Shown here: positions 1-5,754 of the stretch, one piece after another | How positions within the stretch are numbered: position 1 is the stretch's first letter | Layout of the letters: the number at the start of each line of letters is the position of its first letter | DNA from: Hyphomicrobiales bacterium | Lineage (GTDB): Bacteria > Pseudomonadota > Alphaproteobacteria > Rhizobiales > Aestuariivirgaceae | Assembly: GCA_027031305.1 (NCBI GenBank) | Contig: JALVRJ010000084.1 | Span: 1-6,371, forward strand | Length of the DNA: 6,371 nt | Reading direction: 5' to 3' | Position numbers and translations under genes: made by a program | Notes under the pieces: generated by a model | Database searches by the model: none | Told to the model about the DNA's origin: nothing | Seen by the model: the letters and a program-made list of their open reading frames with translations, nothing else

Positions 1-2107
1 ACATGAGGCTGCGCGGCAATCCGGAACTCTCGTCACCCCGGTGCTTTTTCTCTTCGTCCCCCCGGCGAAAGCCGGGGTCTCGGGCCGCTTGTTCCTGAGC
101 GTGCTGCATGAGATTCCGGCTTTCGCCGGAATGACGTGGAATGACGAGGCTCAGCGCCTGTTCGTAACCGCCCACCACCGCCGATTCCGGCAACCAGGCG
201 AACAGCACCTCCGGCAACAGCAAGGCTCGCACGGGTAGTTCTGATGCGGATGTGAAAAACAACGTGCCCGTCTCCGCCACCCCGGCCAGCGCCGGCACCA
301 GTGCGGCGGGCACCTCGGGCGCGAAATCCGGCTCAATGGTCAGCCCCTCCACGCGCTCCGGCAAGGCCAGCCTCGGCATGGCGAACAGGTGCGGCGCGAG
401 ACCATGCCCCGCCAGCACCGCGCGCACCACGTCCAACGCCTCCTGCATGTTCCCGATGCGGTGCACCGGTGCGCCCGCCTCTTCCGAGAAGCGGACGAAC
501 TGTTCCACCGCCGCCGCGCCCTCCACGCGCGCCCGGGCGGGCTGGGCAGGGGCGTTGGCCCCATCCATGTCGGCCTTCGCCCGCCTGTGCGGAGGCAGGC
601 CGCAGCCCGCCGTGCCTTCCACCGGCTCCAGCCGTGCCCCGGCATATTTTTCAAGGAATGTCTCGCCCGCCACGTCCGGCAGGGCGCGCCCGGTCATCCA
701 GGCCGCCAGCGCCGGCACCCGCCGCGCCAGCGCCGGATGGCGCCGCAGGGTGCGCAGCGCGCGCGCCCCCAGCGCCGCCGCCCGCCGATACAGTTTCGGC
801 CGCGCCGAAAACCATGCGTGCAACCGCTGCGCCCGCCGCTCCGCTGCGCCCGTCAACCCCACCGCTACCGCCTCTTGCCGCCAGCGGCGAATGAGCCCGG
901 GCAGGTCGATGCTGACGGGGCAGACTTCCGCGCAGCGCTCGCACAGGGTGCAGGCCTGTTCCACGCCGTCGGCCAGCAGCGGCCCGCCGTCTTCCACTCT
1001 CGGTGCGCGCAGGCCGAACACGGCACGCCCCAGCACGATGCCCATCGGCCCGGAATAGACCCGGCCATAGGCGTGTCCGCCGGTGAGCTGGTAGACCGGG
1101 CAGTGGTTCAGGCACGCCCCGCAGCGGATGCACGCCAGCATGTCCGCGAACGCCCCGCGCAACAGCCGTTTGCGCGTTTCCGTCAGCAGCACGAAATGCA
1201 TCTCCGCCGGCCCGTCGGCCTCCTCCGCGCGCCGCGCCCCGCCGTGGAAGGTGGCATAGACCGTGATGTCCTGCCCCGTCGCCGAGCGCGGCAACACCCG
1301 CGCCACGTTGAAGGCGTCCTCGAAACGCTCCACCAGCTTCTCCACCCCCGCCACAACGATGTGCATGTGCGGGTTGGTGGCGCACAGGTCGCCGTTGCCC
1401 TCGTTGGTGATGATCATCGCCGCGCCCGCTTGCGCCACCAGCGCGTTGGCCCCGGTGATGCCGGCGTCGGCGGCCAGGAACTTCTCACGCAGCACGGCGC
1501 GTGCCTCCGCCGCCAGCGCCTCCGCCGTCAACAGCGGCCGCTGCGCCGGCAGCCCGGCGTGGGCGCGGCGGAAGTCTTCCGCGATGTCGTCGATACGCAG
1601 ATGAATGGCGGGCGCCACGATGTGGCTCGGTGGCTCACGGCGCAGTTGGATGATGTATTCGCCAAGGTCCGTTTCCACCACCTCCATGCTGGCGGCCTCC
1701 AGCGCCGGGTTCAGGCCGATCTCCTCCGCCGTCATCGACTTGCCCTTCACCACCAGCCGCGCGCCGCGCTCTCGCATCAGGTCGCGGATGATGGCGCGCG
1801 CTTCCTCGGCGTCGCGCGCCAGGTGCACCTTCGCGCCCGCGGCCTCGGCGTTTTCGACGAAGCGCGCCAGCAATGCCTCCATGCGCTTGAGCGATTGCCG
1901 CCGCATGGCCGCCACTTGCCGCCCCAGCAGCGGATATTCCGGCAGGCGCTGCAACGCCTTCTTGCGCTTGGCGACGAACCCCACCGGCACGTTGGCCAGC
2001 GCCAGTTGCAATTGCGCATCTGTCAGCGCCGCCGCCGCGCGGGCGCGGAACCCGGGCTGGCTCAGCACGGAATCATGCCTGCCGCTATGCGAAGAAGTGC
2101 CGCTCAT
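1..2107 (-). CDS. lutB: LutB-LutC fusion: LUD-domain iron-sulfur lactate oxidation protein (partial, runs off left edge)
   Basis: The frame opens with ATG at 2107 and has no stop to the left edge, giving 702 visible residues. The first ~490 residues look like a full LutB/YkgF protein: a LUD domain (about 75-305, including GARLVVKGKSMTAEEIGLN and ETDLGEYIIQL), then two ferredoxin-type cysteine sets, C326/C329/C332/C336 (CIRCGACLNHCP) and C386/C389/C392/C396 (CTLCERCAEVCP). LutB proteins are usually about 475 residues and end there. Here the frame continues through an Ala/Pro/Arg linker (~495-527) into a LutC-like LUD segment (~528-655, with ETGTLFFTSAS). Residues 656-695 are encoded by a REP-like repeat, after which LutC-like sequence (LPRSLM) seems to resume. 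In the LutABC pathway these proteins pass electrons from lactate oxidation in the cytoplasm. The start lies 39 bases after msrQ with a weak AAGG ribosome site. The C-terminus is unseen, so the total length is unknown. Confidence 0.9.
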   Translation of the reverse strand, partial: MSGTSSHSGRHDSVLSQPGFRARAAAALTDAQLQLALANVPVGFVAKRKKALQRLPEYPLLGRQVAAMRRQSLKRMEALLARFVENAEAAGAKVHLARDAEEARAIIRDLMRERGARLVVKGKSMTAEEIGLNPALEAASMEVVETDLGEYIIQLRREPPSHIVAPAIHLRIDDIAEDFRRAHAGLPAQRPLLTAEALAAEARAVLREKFLAADAGITGANALVAQAGAAMIITNEGNGDLCATNPHMHIVVAGVEKLVERFEDAFNVARVLPRSATGQDITVYATFHGGARRAEEADGPAEMHFVLLTETRKRLLRGAFADMLACIRCGACLNHCPVYQLTGGHAYGRVYSGPMGIVLGRAVFGLRAPRVEDGGPLLADGVEQACTLCERCAEVCPVSIDLPGLIRRWRQEAVAVGLTGAAERRAQRLHAWFSARPKLYRRAAALGARALRTLRRHPALARRVPALAAWMTGRALPDVAGETFLEKYAGARLEPVEGTAGCGLPPHRRAKADMDGANAPAQPARARVEGAAAVEQFVRFSEEAGAPVHRIGNMQEALDVVRAVLAGHGLAPHLFAMPRLALPERVEGLTIEPDFAPEVPAALVPALAGVAETGTLFFTSASELPVRALLLPEVLFAWLPESAVVGGYEQALSLVIPRHSGESRNLMQHAQEQAARDPGFRRGDEEKKHRGDESSGLPRSLM
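56..135. repeat. 80-bp inverted REP-like pair inside lutBC (copy 1)
   Basis: Two palindromes in opposite orientation are separated by 34 bases: one around 59-77 with a CCCCGGC/GCCGGGG stem and GAAA loop, and a perfect 8-bp stem ATTCCGGC/GCCGGAAT at 113-132. The outer ends are GTCC and ATGAC. Degenerate copies of the element edges flank it: GTCACCCCGG at 32-41 and GGAATGACGAG at 138-148. This suggests a nested or stuttered insertion. Same architecture as 2889-2967 and 4939-5018. This copy lies within coding sequence. Confidence 0.88.
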
Positions 2108-2119
2108 GAAGGCCTTTTT

Positions 2120-2134
2120 CCCGCAAGGTGCGGG
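2120..2134. other. short hairpin in the lutBC leader
   Basis: On the minus strand CCCGCA and TGCGGG form a 6-bp stem with a 3-base loop, 12 bases upstream of the lutBC start and after the msrQ stop. It is followed by A5GG, not a U-run, so it is not a terminator for leftward transcripts. It sits just before the weak ribosome site and could affect translation coupling between msrQ and lutBC. That role is inference. Confidence 0.3.
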
Positions 2135-2146
2135 CGATGGCAATGC

Positions 2147-2785
2147 TTAAAGCGCTCTTTGCGCCACGCGCCGCCGCGAAAGGGGCAGCCTGAGCGCCAG
2201 CAGCAGCGTGATGAGGCCGAGATAGACCAGCGGCTCGATCTGCACGCCCTTGCGCACCCACACGAAGTGCAGCGCCGCCAAGAGCGTCAGCGGATAGGCC
2301 AGCCGGTGCAGCCGCCGCCAGCGCGCCCCGCCCAGCCGCCGCAGGAGCCGGTCGTTGGAGGTGATGGCCAGCGGCAGCATCAGCGCGAAGGCCGCCATGC
2401 CGAAGGTGATGTAGGGCCGCTTGAGGATGTCGGACAGCATCTGGTCAAACAGGAACTGCATGTCCAGCGCCACCCACACGCCAAGGTGCGCCAGCGCGAA
2501 AAGGAAGGCCGACAGCCCCAGCGCCCGGCGGAACTTCACGAAGTTCAGGCCCGCGAAGCGCTTCAGCGGCGTAATGGCGAGCGAGGCGATCAGCAATTGC
2601 AGCGCCAGCAGGCCATATTCCAGCTCCAGCATCCGCACCGGATCTGGCCGGTAGGCGCCGGTAAGCGCCATGAAAAAATGCCAGCCAATGACCGCCAACA
2701 CGACGAAGTAGATGGGCCACGTCGGCATTCGCCGCGTGAACTGGTTGATTGCCTTGATCATCTGCCGGATCGCTCCACTGACCAC
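2147..2785 (-). CDS. msrQ: MsrQ, haem-binding membrane subunit of the MsrPQ methionine sulfoxide reductase
   Basis: This 212-residue protein matches the length and pattern of E. coli MsrQ (YedZ, 211 residues), an inner-membrane b-haem protein that takes electrons from quinol (and perhaps flavin) and passes them to periplasmic MsrP. About six hydrophobic helices are visible (roughly 24-42, 53-73, 87-108, 124-143, 160-177, 185-203). Histidines H100, H160 and H173 have the same 60- and 13-residue spacing as the conserved E. coli haem histidines H91, H151 and H164. Conserved blocks include ITPLKRFAGL, RRALGL, RPYITFG and WRRLHRLAYP. The GTG at 2785 is preferred because AGGAAGG lies 7 bases upstream (2793-2799). 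An ATG at 2761 is a possible shorter start. It follows msrP after a 191-base repeat-filled gap and is probably cotranscribed with it. Confidence 0.93.
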   Translation of the reverse strand: MVSGAIRQMIKAINQFTRRMPTWPIYFVVLAVIGWHFFMALTGAYRPDPVRMLELEYGLLALQLLIASLAITPLKRFAGLNFVKFRRALGLSAFLFALAHLGVWVALDMQFLFDQMLSDILKRPYITFGMAAFALMLPLAITSNDRLLRRLGGARWRRLHRLAYPLTLLAALHFVWVRKGVQIEPLVYLGLITLLLALRLPLSRRRVAQRAL

Positions 2786-2799
2786 GCGTCCACCTTCCT

Positions 2800-2887
2800 C
2801 ATCATCCCAGCCCCTTTCGTCATCCCCACCTTCCTCGTCATCCCCCTTTCCTCGTCATCCCCCCTTCCTCGTCATTCCCACCTTACT
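2800..2887. repeat. tandem 17-18-bp repeats between msrP and msrQ
   Basis: CGTCAT begins at 2818, 2836, 2853 and 2870, and again at 2888 where the REP-like element starts; a degenerate first unit (CATCAT) begins near 2800. The period is 18, 18, 17, 17 and 18 bases, with a unit close to CGTCATCCCCNCCTTCCT. The unit resembles a repeated copy of the edge of the adjacent element (CGTCATTCC). The minus-strand sequence AGGAAGG in the array edge supplies the apparent ribosome site of msrQ. Confidence 0.8.
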
Positions 2888-2888
2888 C

Positions 2889-2967
2889 GTCATTCCGGCG
2901 AAAGCCGGAATCTCGGGCCTCAAACCCCGGCGCCCATGGCCCAAGACGCGGCTACCACCGGGGCAAC
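2889..2967. repeat. 79-bp inverted REP-like pair between msrP and msrQ (copy 2)
   Basis: The left half is a perfect palindrome at 2892-2911, ATTCCGGCGAAAGCCGGAAT, with an 8-bp stem and GAAA loop. After the usual 34-base spacer, the right half (about 2946-2967) is a decayed version of the partner palindrome, with several substitutions and one apparent base lost, ending in AAC instead of GAC. This explains 79 rather than 80 bases. The copy lies in the msrP-msrQ gap on the presumed shared transcript, where such hairpins may influence mRNA stability. Confidence 0.75.
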
Positions 2968-2976
2968 GAGAAAGCC

Positions 2977-3909
2977 TCAATAATACTTCCGCAGGTCCAT
3001 GCCCTTGTAGAGATGGGCGACCTCCTTTTCATACCCATTGAACATCAGCGTCGGCACCCGCTTGCCGATCAGCCCTTCGCCCAGCCGCCGCTCGGTGGCC
3101 TGCGACCAGCGCGGATGGCTCACCTTCGGGTTCACGTTGGCGTAAAAGCCATATTCGTCCGGCTGCAACAGGTTCCACGTAGTGGGCGGCCGCTCCGCCA
3201 CCAGCGAGATGCGCACCACGCTCTTGATCGACTTGAAGCCGTATTTCCACGGCACCACCAGGCGCAGGGGCGCGCCGTTCTGCTTGGGCATGGGCTTGCC
3301 ATACAGCCCCGTGGCCAAAAGTGTCAGCGGATGCATGGCCTCGTCCAGCCGCAGTCCCTCGCGGTAGGGCCATTTCAGCAGCGGCACCTTCTGCCCCGGC
3401 ATTTCCTCCGGTCGGTGGAGCGTTTCGAAGGCCACGTATTTCGCCTCGCGTTTAACGCCCACGCGCTTGAGCAAGTCGCGCAGCATGAAGCCGTTCCATG
3501 GGATCACCATCGACCACGCCTCCACGCAGCGGAAGCGGTAGATGCGCTCCTCGATCTCCATGCCGCGCAAAATGTTTTCCAACGGATAGACGCCGGGCTT
3601 GTCCACCAGCCCGTCGATGGTCACGTGCCAGGGCTTCGTCGTCAGCCGGTGCGCATACCGCGCCGGATCGCTCTTCGACGGCCCGAACTCGTAGAAATTG
3701 TTGTAACTGGCAATGTCCTCCAGCGGCGTCGGCTTCAGGGCGTTCTCACCCGCCACGGTCTTCGTCTCGCCGCCTCCAACGTCACACCCCGCCAGCGCCG
3801 GCAACGCCACCGCCGCCCCCGCCGCGCGCATGAACGTGCGTCGGTTCAAAAACACCTCCTCCGGCGTCACGTCGTTCTCCGTCAGGCCCGGCCCGAACCA
3901 TTTGTTCAT
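2977..3909 (-). CDS. msrP: MsrP, periplasmic molybdopterin protein-methionine-sulfoxide reductase
   Basis: This 310-residue protein closely follows E. coli MsrP (YedY), which uses a Mo-molybdopterin cofactor to reduce methionine sulfoxide in periplasmic proteins. Diagnostic blocks are YNNFYEFG (69-76), [18 protein letters not shown] (121-138), [40 protein letters not shown] and [11 protein letters not shown]128 corresponds to the cysteine that ligates molybdenum. The N-terminus holds a twin-arginine signal ([10 protein letters not shown]23/R24) followed by a hydrophobic stretch and a lipobox-like LAGC ending at C42 with Asp next. This predicts a Tat-exported lipoprotein rather than the soluble form known in E. 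coli. The ATG at 3909 gives the expected N-terminus, with GGAG 11 bases upstream. It is encoded upstream of msrQ and has its own candidate promoter. Confidence 0.96.
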   Translation of the reverse strand: MNKWFGPGLTENDVTPEEVFLNRRTFMRAAGAAVALPALAGCDVGGGETKTVAGENALKPTPLEDIASYNNFYEFGPSKSDPARYAHRLTTKPWHVTIDGLVDKPGVYPLENILRGMEIEERIYRFRCVEAWSMVIPWNGFMLRDLLKRVGVKREAKYVAFETLHRPEEMPGQKVPLLKWPYREGLRLDEAMHPLTLLATGLYGKPMPKQNGAPLRLVVPWKYGFKSIKSVVRISLVAERPPTTWNLLQPDEYGFYANVNPKVSHPRWSQATERRLGEGLIGKRVPTLMFNGYEKEVAHLYKGMDLRKYY

Positions 3910-3950
3910 ATCGTCTTCGGCTCCACGTGGGTGAACTGGAATGATTCAGG

Positions 3951-3979
3951 AAGATACGGCCGCACCGGTGAACGGACAA
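3951..3979 (-). promoter_or_regulatory. candidate sigma70-type promoter for msrPQ
   Basis: On the minus strand TTGTCC (3979-3974) and TATCTT (3956-3951) are separated by exactly 17 bases, about 40 bases upstream of the msrP start. Four of six bases match consensus in each hexamer. It would let msrPQ be transcribed independently of lutA. This is a visual match only. Confidence 0.42.
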
Positions 3980-4030
3980 TCACCGGAAAGTCACGATTTC
4001 GTGGAGAGGCCGCGACACGAGAAACCTTGT

Positions 4031-4801
4031 TCAAATATCATGACCGGCCAGGATCTCGGCCACATGCATTACCCGCGTCGGCACCCCGGCGGCCTCGGCC
4101 GTGGCGGCCAGATGCGTCAGGCATCCCATGTCCACCCCGGTGATGATCAGCGGCACCTGGGGTGAGGCATCGGGTGCGGTCCGCAACATGGCGCCGAGCT
4201 TGCGCTTGGCCAGCGCCGCGGAAACCTCCGGCACCTTCGCCGAAAACAGCCCCCCGAAGCCGCAACAGGTCTGCCGCGTTTCTTCGTCAGGCAATATCAC
4301 CTCCAGCCCCGGAACCCGCTGCAACAGGGCCAGCGCCGCTTCCGCCGCGCCCGCCACCTCGCGCAGGCTTGCGCACGAATCGTGCCACAGCACCGGCCCG
4401 CCACGCCAGGTCTTCGCCAGCGGCGTGACGTCGTTGTGGCGCAGGAAGGCGCACAGCTCGAAGGTGCGCGCCGCCAGCGCCTCCGCCGCCGCGCGGTCAG
4501 CCGTGCCGGCGGCGAACAGGGAGGGCAGGTGATTGCGCACCATGCCGGCGCAGGAGGCCGAAGGGCTCACCACAGCGTCATACGGCTTGAGCGCCCGCAG
4601 CAGCGCCCGGGCCATCATCCGTGCTTCGGCCTCGTGTCCGGCGTTGAACGCCGGCTGGCCACAGCAGCCCTGTTCCGGCACTTCCACCACGCAGCCCGCG
4701 CGCCGCAACAGCGCGCACGCCGCCTCCGCCGCCCGCGGGCGCAGTGCGTTGACCACGCAGGTGGCAAACAGCGCCACCCGGGGTGCATCATTTCCACACA
4801 T
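4031..4801 (-). CDS. lutA: LutA-like (Fe-S) oxidoreductase with two CCG domains
   Basis: This 256-residue protein belongs to the LutA/LldE/YkgE family, the cysteine-rich (CCG) subunit of the LutABC lactate-oxidation system. The two repeats typical of the family are visible: C15, C46-C47-G (QGCCGQPAFNAG) and C84 (SASCAGMVRNH), then C143 (HDSCASLRE), C179-C180-G (TCCGFGGLFS) and C227 (DMGCLTHL). They are expected to bind an iron-sulfur centre. The frame extends upstream to a GTG at 4891, but that codon lies inside a terminator hairpin. LutA proteins start just before the RVALFATC motif, so the ATG at 4801 is chosen; ATG at 4822 is an alternative with no visible ribosome site. It is followed by msrP after 121 bases. 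Its usual partners LutB and LutC are encoded 2 kb downstream on the same strand. Confidence 0.92.
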   Translation of the reverse strand: MCGNDAPRVALFATCVVNALRPRAAEAACALLRRAGCVVEVPEQGCCGQPAFNAGHEAEARMMARALLRALKPYDAVVSPSASCAGMVRNHLPSLFAAGTADRAAAEALAARTFELCAFLRHNDVTPLAKTWRGGPVLWHDSCASLREVAGAAEAALALLQRVPGLEVILPDEETRQTCCGFGGLFSAKVPEVSAALAKRKLGAMLRTAPDASPQVPLIITGVDMGCLTHLAATAEAAGVPTRVMHVAEILAGHDI

Positions 4802-4829
4802 GGAAGTCTCTTCGGCGGGCATGGAGGAA

Positions 4830-4858
4830 TTTATGGCTTCCCCCGCGAAGCTGGGCAA
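4830..4858 (-). promoter_or_regulatory. candidate promoter for lutA
   Basis: On the minus strand TTGCCC (4858-4853) and CATAAA (4835-4830) are separated by 17 bases. Initiation would fall about 20 bases upstream of the ATG at 4801, which supports that start. It lies immediately after the cytochrome c terminator. Each hexamer matches consensus at four of six bases, so this is tentative. Confidence 0.33.
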
Positions 4859-4859
4859 G

Positions 4860-4894
4860 AAAAAACCGGCGGAACGTTCGGCCCGTTCCACCGG
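4860..4894 (-). terminator. intrinsic terminator after the cytochrome c unit
   Basis: Read on the minus strand, CCGGTGGAACG (4894-4884) pairs with CGTTCCGCCGG (4876-4866) over 11 bp with one U-G wobble and a 7-base loop, followed directly by TTTTTT (4865-4860). This is a classic Rho-independent terminator for leftward transcription. It separates the cytochrome c gene from lutA. The plus-strand side has no U-run immediately after the stem, so it should act in one direction only. Confidence 0.82.
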
Positions 4895-4938
4895 TATCGA
4901 AAAAACATCGTCACGCTACGAGGCATGAAAAACAATTT

Positions 4939-5018
4939 GTCACCCCGGCGAAAGCCGGGGTCTCGCGCCGCGAACACATGAGGCAACGGCCCGAGATGCC
5001 GGCTTTCGCCGGCATGAC
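4939..5018. repeat. 80-bp inverted REP-like pair downstream of the cytochrome c gene (copy 3)
   Basis: The left palindrome at 4943-4960 is CCCCGGCGAAAGCCGGGG (7-bp stem, GAAA loop). The right palindrome at 4996-5015 is ATGCCGGC/GCCGGCAT with a TTTC loop on the plus strand. The outer ends GTCAC and ATGAC and the 34-base spacer between halves match copy 1 in length. It lies 35 bases after the cytochrome c stop, in its 3' untranslated region and before the terminator, where it could protect the mRNA 3' end. Confidence 0.88.
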
Positions 5019-5053
5019 GAAGAAAGATCAGGCCACGTGCGTGACGCGTCGCC

Positions 5054-5434
5054 TTATTTCGCCATCGACTTCAGGTAGGCGATCACGTTGGCGCGGTCCT
5101 CCGCCTTCTTCAGGCCGGCGAAGGCCATCTTGTTGCCCGGAATGAACTTCTTCGGCGCCGCCAGATACTTGTCGAGGTTCTCCTCGGTCCACACCAGGCC
5201 TTCCGCCGCCTTCGCCTGCATCGCCTTGGAATACTTGAAGCCTTCCACCGCGGCCGCCTTGCGGCCCACCACGCCCTTCAGATAGGGGCCGACCTTGTTC
5301 TTTTCCTTGTCCACGAAGTGACAGGCCTTGCACTTGTTGAACACCTTCTTGCCCTTCGCCGGGTCTCCTTCCGCGTGCGCCGCCACCACAGGCAAGGTGG
5401 CCACCAGCAGGGCGGTCAACAGAACCTTCTTCAT
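5054..5434 (-). CDS. periplasmic class I cytochrome c (c2/c550-like)
   Basis: This 126-residue protein has a Sec signal peptide (KK, then a hydrophobic core, with AHA-E as the likely cleavage site after residue 21). It has one haem c motif, C35-K-A-C38-H39, near the mature N-terminus, and a candidate axial methionine M103 in IPGNKMAF. Other class I features are KVGPYLKGVVGRK (47-59), GLVWTEENLDKYLAAP (79-94) and a C-terminal ANVIAYLK helix, much like alphaproteobacterial cytochrome c2. Start choice is firm: AGGAGG lies 7 bases before the ATG at 5434, whereas the longer frame back to 5491 would bury the signal peptide. It probably carries electrons between membrane complexes and a terminal oxidase. 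Its placement between lutA and a divergent glcD suggests, but does not prove, a link to 2-hydroxyacid oxidation. Confidence 0.94.
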   Translation of the reverse strand: MKKVLLTALLVATLPVVAAHAEGDPAKGKKVFNKCKACHFVDKEKNKVGPYLKGVVGRKAAAVEGFKYSKAMQAKAAEGLVWTEENLDKYLAAPKKFIPGNKMAFAGLKKAEDRANVIAYLKSMAK

Positions 5435-5441
5435 GCTTCTT

Positions 5442-5447
5442 CCTCCT
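5442..5447 (-). promoter_or_regulatory. strong ribosome binding site of the cytochrome c gene
   Basis: A perfect AGGAGG on the minus strand, 7 bases upstream of the ATG at 5434. It fixes the start against the longer frame that begins at 5491. Confidence 0.85.
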
Positions 5448-5574
5448 CTGTTGTCTGGCCGGAACGCTTGGCGGCGCTTCCCCTTACTCACGGCCTTTGC
5501 GCATCACGGGACCGCCGCCATGTCGCACCGGCTGTGCGTTCGTTCCCCCCACCAACCCACACGGGCTGGCGAGC

Positions 5575-5602
5575 AGGATAACCGTATTTCGCCGCCCGGC
5601 AA
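5575..5602 (-). promoter_or_regulatory. weak candidate promoter for the cytochrome c gene
   Basis: On the minus strand TTGCCG (5602-5597) and TATCCT (5580-5575) are spaced by 16 bases, giving a 5' leader of about 135 bases. Four of six bases match in each hexamer. Other AT-rich hexamers nearby could serve equally well. Confidence 0.22.
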
Positions 5603-5754
5603 AATCCGGCATCCGGCAGTGTATAAAATCAGCCAGCATGGCATAATTGTGATAAGACGAATGTTGGCGCCAGCGGCCGATTGCCGCATGACAAGCTGTC
5701 TCTCGGTGCTGTCGAAATGTCATTCCTGCCTGTGCGCGACGGGACTCCGAGGTC

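Larger units (their letters stand above)
5435..5754. other. 320-bp divergent intergenic region between the cytochrome c gene and glcD
   Basis: No convincing gene is seen here. The section at 5575-5665 is locally AT-richer than its surroundings (for example TATAAA at 5622-5627 and CATAATTGTGATAA near 5642-5655) and is the likely site of the divergent promoters. A perfect 8-bp palindrome TGGCGCCA lies at 5665-5672 and a 10-bp palindrome GGTCATGACC at 5751-5760 covers the glcD start. No recognised operator of the GntR/LldR/GlcC type was found by eye. Confidence 0.5.

Noticed and set aside
651..1385. A 244-codon minus-strand open frame overlapping lutBC
   Set aside because: It is another frame of the same strand as lutBC; the lutBC frame holds the iron-sulfur motifs and domain matches.
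2800..2967. Possible CRISPR-like array
   Set aside because: The repeats are 17-18 bases in direct tandem with no unique spacers and merge into the REP-like element; no cas genes are present.
389..2983. An 864-codon open frame on the plus strand
   Set aside because: It lies antisense to lutBC and msrQ. It is Arg/Gln/His/Pro-rich with no domain, and is a by-product of GC-rich codon bias in the real minus-strand genes.
3013..4143. A 376-codon plus-strand open frame opposite msrP
   Set aside because: Antisense shadow of msrP, which is unambiguously coding; composition is low-complexity and matches no family.
4802..4891. Longer LutA starting at the GTG at 4891
   Set aside because: The start would lie within the terminator stem and upstream of the candidate promoter, and the extra 30 residues have no family counterpart.
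4820..4927. A 35-codon plus-strand small frame (MEEFMASPAK...)
   Set aside because: No ribosome site, spans the terminator and overlaps the lutA promoter region in reverse. A real peptide cannot be excluded but is not supported.
5435..5491. N-terminal extension of the cytochrome c
   Set aside because: It would place 19 charged residues before a good signal peptide, and the AGGAGG site points to the ATG at 5434.
5435..5754. GntR-family (LldR/GlcC-like) operator or CRP site
   Set aside because: No TTGGT-N-ACCAA type palindrome was seen, and TGTGAT at about 5649 lacks its inverted partner.
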